Notes under the pieces: model-generated
Database searches by the model: none
What the model saw: the letters and a program-made list of their open reading frames with translations, nothing else
Told to the model about the DNA's origin: nothing
Translations under genes and position numbers: made by a program
NCBI GenBank assembly: GCA_023396345.1
Contig: JAEWWO010000392.1
Coordinates: forward strand, 1-10,060
Direction: 5' to 3'
From: Bacteroidota bacterium
Lineage (GTDB): Bacteria > Bacteroidota > Bacteroidia > Chitinophagales > Chitinophagaceae
DNA length: 10,060 nucleotides
Shown: positions 6,314 through 10,060 of the stretch, one piece after another
How positions within the stretch are numbered: position 1 is the first letter of the stretch
How the letters are laid out: every line of letters begins with the position of its first letter

Positions 6314-9300
6314 TTAAAAATTAATGTAGACTTGTAAAGAATAAGTAGAGGGTATTGGATATTTGCGCCCATTCCATGCTGCTTGTTCCGGATCAAATAT
6401 TTTTACTTTATCCCATGTATAAAGATTTGTTCCTACAACTTGCAAATCCATAGAGGTTACACCTATTTTTTTCATAAACGATGGAATCACACGGTAATTA
6501 AGAGTTATTTCCTGTAACCGCAAGTAGCGTGCGTCTCCTTGCCAAAATGAAGACAACTGACTATTATTATTGTTATTTCCGTATTGCAGGCGCGGAAACA
6601 GAGCGTTAGGATTTTCTGCTAATGCCGGATCTATTCCATGCGCCAATGCGTAGTCTTTAGGTATCCAGCGGTTTGCTGGGTCTAAAGCCAAAGTAAGCAC
6701 ATTTCCTTCATTACCTTGATAGAATGGCATGTATCCCATTCCGTTTATCTCAGTTACATCATTTACTCTGGTTGCCTGGCCAACATAGAAAAAGGAAGTT
6801 TTTCCTGTTCCCTTGAACAGTATACCTACAGAAAGATTTTTGTAACGAAACTCTCCTCCGGTACCAAACATTGTCAAAGGGTAATTACTGTGCGTTAAAG
6901 GCACTTTATCAAGAGAATTAATTACACCATCTCCATTAACATCTTTGTATTTTATATCGCCGGGCATTACCTCTCCAAATGTTTGCTGTGGACTGTACTT
7001 AATATCATCATCATCTTTAAATAATCCAATAGCCTGATATCCTCTGATAGAATTGTAAGGAAATCCATTGTATTCCAAATAAGGATATTCTAAATATGCT
7101 TGCTCCCAATTCAGTACAATATTTTTAGAATATGTAAAATTGCCACGGATTGTAAAACTAATATCTGATGAAATTTTTCCGCTGTAGCTTATGTTACCGT
7201 CTGCTCCGGAACTTTTCATTTTACCTACGTTAGCAAAAGGATTGGATATAACACCAACATATTCAGGAACTTGCACCCGTTGCTGAAAGATGCCATTTCG
7301 CTGATCTTCAAAAAAATCAACAACAAAATCTATCTTGTTATCTAAAAGTTTTCCTTCAACCCCTATATTGGTTTTAATAGCTCTTTCCCAAGCCAGATTA
7401 TCTGCTCCTATACGGGTTTCTGAAATGGTTTCAATATTTGGTAAACCCCATATACTTCCTGAACCCTGATTAACTTTCGTTAAATAAGGAAATCTAATAT
7501 CTGTAATACGATCATTACCAACAGTACCATATGAGGCTCTTATCTTGAGGTAGTCTAACCATGGAACAACATTTTTTACTGCATTATAGCCTGTAGGAAC
7601 CCAACCAATTGCCACAGACGGGAAAAAGCCGTATTGTCTTCCGGGCTGAAAGTTTTCTGAACCGGTATAACCGAAATTAACATCCAACAGATAAATATCC
7701 CGAAAGCCATAGGTCAGTCTACTGGAAACACCTTGATAGCGCAAGGGTATAGCTTCTAAATTGCTTGTCGCATCTCTTGTATCTTTAGCATCACTTATAT
7801 AATAATAAATTAAAGCAGAAGTTCGGTGGTCACCGCCGAAAATCTGGTCGTAATTGACAACAGCCTCCAAGTGATATTTACGATACTGCCTGGTAGATCT
7901 CGAATACGATGCTTTTCTTTCTTGAACCTTTTCTGTCATAATAAGGCTGCCATCGTAATTTCTTCCTGTAGCTTCGTAGAGTGCAGGTTGTACCGTTCTG
8001 CGTTCAGAGAAATAGCTGTGTAAATCGTATGCTCCCTGTACACGGAATTTTAGTCCATTTAATAGTTTCGAAAGATCTTGGTTTAAGGAAATGGTAGATT
8101 TTCCTTTATAAATTTGATCTGATGCCCTGCCTGTACGGTTAATTAATACATATGGCGATGAGCGTTCTCCCGAACCTGTTCCCGGTAGTAGTCCATTTGA
8201 ATACTGCATAGGAATTTCTACCGGAGTAAGCCTGGCCTGCGCGCCCCATATGTAATTAGTATTTGCCACACCGGGTTGATCAAGTTTAGAGAGAAAACCG
8301 TCTGAACCTAAAAAAATCTTTGTGCTTTTTGTTAAATTTATATCAAGGTTAATCCGATAGTTGTAAGTATTATATCCAACATTTGAACTGTAAACACTGT
8401 TTCTGTCAACCTTATAAGCAGCGGTTTCTGAGTTACCACCCAGGCTTAAGAAATACCGGGCCACTTCACTACCTCCTCTACCGCTTGCATAATAACTTTG
8501 ACGCCAAAATGTATTGTTAAGAATTTCTTTTTGCCAGTTTACATCAGGATACATATCGGGATCAAGTCTGTGCTGTATAATTCCTAATTCTGTTTCATTG
8601 TACAGAGGCGCATCCCCTCTTACAACAGAAGCCTCGTTAGCTAGTTGTGCATACTCATAAGCACTTAAATATTTCGGCAAACGATTCAGACGAGAGAGGG
8701 TGGAATTAACACGTCCCGTAATTTGTATACGATCTACGATACCTTTTTTGGTGGTTACCAACACAACTCCATTAGCTCCCCTTACACCGTATACTGCAGT
8801 AGCAGAAGCGTCCTTTAAAATTGAAAAACTCTCTATATCTGCAGGATCTATAGTATTAAGGTCACCTTCCAATCCGTCTATAAGCACAAGAGCCTTACTG
8901 TTGGCGCCGGATGTGCCAATCCCGCGTACCCAGAATTCAGCAATGTTGGCGCCCGGTTCTCCACTGCTTTGCAGAGAAATAATACCGGCTGCCCGTCCAC
9001 CAAGAAGGTTACTAATAGAAGGTGCTGGCGACTGAAGTTGGTTCACATCTACAGAAGTAATAGCTCCTACAGAACTTATTTTTCTTTGTGAAGCTCCCAG
9101 TCCTACTACGATAACTTCATCAAGAACTGTTTCTTTAGCTGAAAACTGTATGTGCAGATTATTTTTTGATTCAACAACAACATACTCTACAGGATCGTAT
9201 CCCACATAATTAAACACTAACCTGTCGCCATACTGTGCACGGATGCTGAAATTACCATCGTTATCGCTTGAGGTTCCACCGGCCGGTTTGTCTTTGAAAT

Positions 9301-9463
9301 AAACGGAAGCACCGGATAACTTTTCTCCATTTTCATTTACAACAGTACCTGAAATAATTAATTCCTTAGTTTGCTGCGCTGAAGCGTTCTCAGGAAATAA
9401 AAAGAAAAAAAACAAGCAAAATGCTGAAATTACTTTTAATATATAAATAAACTTATCTGCCAT
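6314..9463 (-). CDS. SusC/RagA-family TonB-linked outer-membrane transporter
   Basis: This 1049-residue protein starts with a signal peptide (1-29, cleavage after ENASA). A carboxypeptidase-regulatory-like domain (about 34-108) contains ISGTVVNENGEKLSGASV. A TonB box, VLDEVIVVG (113-121), and the plug follow. The SusC signature includes VLIDGLEGDLNTIDPADIES (193-212) and SILKDASATAVYGVRGANGV (214-233). The rest is the 22-strand barrel, ending in the outer-membrane terminal Phe (YSLQVYINF). An EF-hand-like calcium loop (Asp841, Asn843, Asp845, Asp852; DVNGDGVINSLD) lies in the barrel, as is common in the family. There is no STN domain before the plug, so signalling to an ECF sigma/anti-sigma pair by that route is unlikely. 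It imports oligosaccharides (or other polymers) with SusD, powered by TonB. A run of five Asn lies near the C-terminus. The ATG at 9463 has no Shine-Dalgarno sequence, as is usual here. Confidence 0.97.
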   Translation of the reverse strand: MADKFIYILKVISAFCLFFFFLFPENASAQQTKELIISGTVVNENGEKLSGASVYFKDKPAGGTSSDNDGNFSIRAQYGDRLVFNYVGYDPVEYVVVESKNNLHIQFSAKETVLDEVIVVGLGASQRKISSVGAITSVDVNQLQSPAPSISNLLGGRAAGIISLQSSGEPGANIAEFWVRGIGTSGANSKALVLIDGLEGDLNTIDPADIESFSILKDASATAVYGVRGANGVVLVTTKKGIVDRIQITGRVNSTLSRLNRLPKYLSAYEYAQLANEASVVRGDAPLYNETELGIIQHRLDPDMYPDVNWQKEILNNTFWRQSYYASGRGGSEVARYFLSLGGNSETAAYKVDRNSVYSSNVGYNTYNYRINLDINLTKSTKIFLGSDGFLSKLDQPGVANTNYIWGAQARLTPVEIPMQYSNGLLPGTGSGERSSPYVLINRTGRASDQIYKGKSTISLNQDLSKLLNGLKFRVQGAYDLHSYFSERRTVQPALYEATGRNYDGSLIMTEKVQERKASYSRSTRQYRKYHLEAVVNYDQIFGGDHRTSALIYYYISDAKDTRDATSNLEAIPLRYQGVSSRLTYGFRDIYLLDVNFGYTGSENFQPGRQYGFFPSVAIGWVPTGYNAVKNVVPWLDYLKIRASYGTVGNDRITDIRFPYLTKVNQGSGSIWGLPNIETISETRIGADNLAWERAIKTNIGVEGKLLDNKIDFVVDFFEDQRNGIFQQRVQVPEYVGVISNPFANVGKMKSSGADGNISYSGKISSDISFTIRGNFTYSKNIVLNWEQAYLEYPYLEYNGFPYNSIRGYQAIGLFKDDDDIKYSPQQTFGEVMPGDIKYKDVNGDGVINSLDKVPLTHSNYPLTMFGTGGEFRYKNLSVGILFKGTGKTSFFYVGQATRVNDVTEINGMGYMPFYQGNEGNVLTLALDPANRWIPKDYALAHGIDPALAENPNALFPRLQYGNNNNNSQLSSFWQGDARYLRLQEITLNYRVIPSFMKKIGVTSMDLQVVGTNLYTWDKVKIFDPEQAAWNGRKYPIPSTYSLQVYINF

Positions 9464-9500
9464 ATTTGTGTTTTAATAGAATAAAAAAATTAATGCTGAT

Positions 9501-10060
9501 TTATTCAATAACAAGTTTTCTGATTCGCGCGTTGCTCCAGTCAGCTACGTATATATCCCCCTGTTCATTTACAGCTACGCCCCAAGGCTGATTAAACAGA
9601 GACTGTACCGGCCCGCCATCTTTGTATCCTGCTGTACCAGGTTGCCCGGCCACCGTGGTTACTATTCCATCTACAGACAACATACGGATACAGTGATTTC
9701 CATAGTCAGCAATAAACATATTACCGTCATTATCAAATTTTATATCTTTAGGATAATTGAAAATTGCTTCTTCTACAGGCCCGTCGCGGAAACCGCTGCC
9801 GCCCGGAGCATTAATACGTTTAAACCCTTCATTGATATGCTCTGGGCGTAAATCCAGTACCATTATGCCCTGTCTGTATGCAACCGGCGTAGCATTGGAA
9901 TGCAGTGTTATATATAACAGGTAAGGTTTTTGGGGATTTATCGCCTGGCCATATTGTGAGCCATAAGGACCCTGATGTACAATGGTAGCCTGGTACGTTT
10001 CCGGGTGTATTTTAGCTACTTTACCGTCGCGGAAGCGTGTATAAAGATAACCGTCATACG
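9501..10060 (-). CDS. NHL-repeat beta-propeller protein, N-terminus missing
   Basis: The frame stays open upstream of the first visible Met (9863) to the right edge: 65 more sense codons, beginning YDGYLYTRFRDGKVAKIHPE. The gene therefore continues outside the window; the 120-residue start at 9863 is internal. The visible part has 185 residues. It contains two clear NHL blades: about 100-128 (FNYPKDIKFDNDGNMFIADY, then GNHCIRML) and 154-184 (LFNQPWGVAVNEQGDIYVAD, then WSNARIRKLVI). Each is preceded by a similar G-[FY]-[RK]-D-G-P turn (89-94, 144-150). Such proteins form beta-propellers and in Bacteroidetes are often secreted, sometimes with N-terminal IPT/TIG domains; that part cannot be seen. 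It ends 37 bases before SusC on the same strand, so it is probably co-transcribed and an accessory of the uptake system. Enzyme activity cannot be excluded, but no catalytic motif is visible. Confidence 0.88.
   Translation of the reverse strand, partial: YDGYLYTRFRDGKVAKIHPETYQATIVHQGPYGSQYGQAINPQKPYLLYITLHSNATPVAYRQGIMVLDLRPEHINEGFKRINAPGGSGFRDGPVEEAIFNYPKDIKFDNDGNMFIADYGNHCIRMLSVDGIVTTVAGQPGTAGYKDGGPVQSLFNQPWGVAVNEQGDIYVADWSNARIRKLVIE

Noticed and set aside
6561..6580. ATT-type short repeat coding for five Asn in SusC
   Set aside because: It is in frame, short and within a loop near the C-terminus; there is no sign of phase variation.
6716..8023. Plus-strand open frames at 6716-6898 and 7826-8023
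   Set aside because: Both are antisense to the SusC barrel and have no recognisable features.
8700..9035. Plus-strand open frame of 111 codons
   Set aside because: Antisense to the highly conserved SusC plug signature; its length is explained by the constrained opposite strand.
8980..9463. SusC as a sigma/anti-sigma signalling receptor
   Set aside because: The N-terminal extension is a carboxypeptidase-regulatory-like domain, not an STN domain, and no FecR or ECF sigma gene is in the window.
9642..9851. Plus-strand open frame of 69 codons
   Set aside because: Antisense to the NHL repeats, with no independent support.
9501..9863. NHL protein as a complete 120-residue gene starting at 9863
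   Set aside because: The same frame continues upstream with 65 protein-like codons to the window edge, so this Met is internal.

Overview
The window looks like a chromosomal segment of a Bacteroidetes bacterium, probably of the order Bacteroidales. The evidence is a SusC/SusD pair, lipoproteins with Cys-Lys-Lys or Cys-Lys-Arg after the lipobox, a DUF4834 small protein, AT-rich DNA, promoters of the TAnnTTTG type and no clear Shine-Dalgarno sequences. Genus cannot be fixed from the sequence alone.

Layout from left to right. Bases 1-1826 (minus strand) hold the N-terminal 608 residues of a TonB-dependent outer-membrane receptor; its 3' end lies beyond the left edge. A 115-bp divergent promoter region separates it from a small membrane protein of the DUF4834 family (1942-2196, plus). 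That gene meets a HAD-superfamily phosphatase gene (2198-2809, minus) end to end with one base between them. Divergent from the phosphatase is a tRNA gene with anticodon CAT (2904-2977, plus), most likely the tRNA-Ile2 type read as AUA after lysidine modification. A perfect 10-bp hairpin with T tracts on both sides follows it and could terminate transcription in both directions. Bases 3022-3263 hold no gene that I can support.

From 3264 to the right edge everything lies on the minus strand and reads right to left as one operon: a secreted NHL-repeat beta-propeller protein (9501 to beyond 10060, N-terminus missing), SusC (6314-9463), SusD (4220-6289) and a surface lipoprotein of the DUF1735/DUF4361 type (3264-4157). 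The gaps are 37, 24 and 62 bases. By family knowledge SusC is the TonB-driven outer-membrane channel and SusD the lipoprotein lid that delivers ligand to it. The DUF1735/DUF4361 lipoprotein is probably an extra surface glycan-binding protein, and the NHL protein an accessory surface or periplasmic beta-propeller. Together they form the uptake part of a polysaccharide (or glycoprotein-glycan) utilization locus. No glycoside hydrolase, sulfatase, protease or regulator is visible, so the substrate cannot be named; such genes and the operon promoter would lie to the right.

The receptor at the left edge is a separate TonB-dependent system without the SusC-type N-terminal domain, closer to ferric-complex or vitamin receptors. 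I found no mobile element, CRISPR array or clearly new system. The points most worth a second look are the NHL gene placed before SusC, a probable leaderless DUF4834 transcript, the shared bidirectional terminator and the unexplained stretch 3022-3263.
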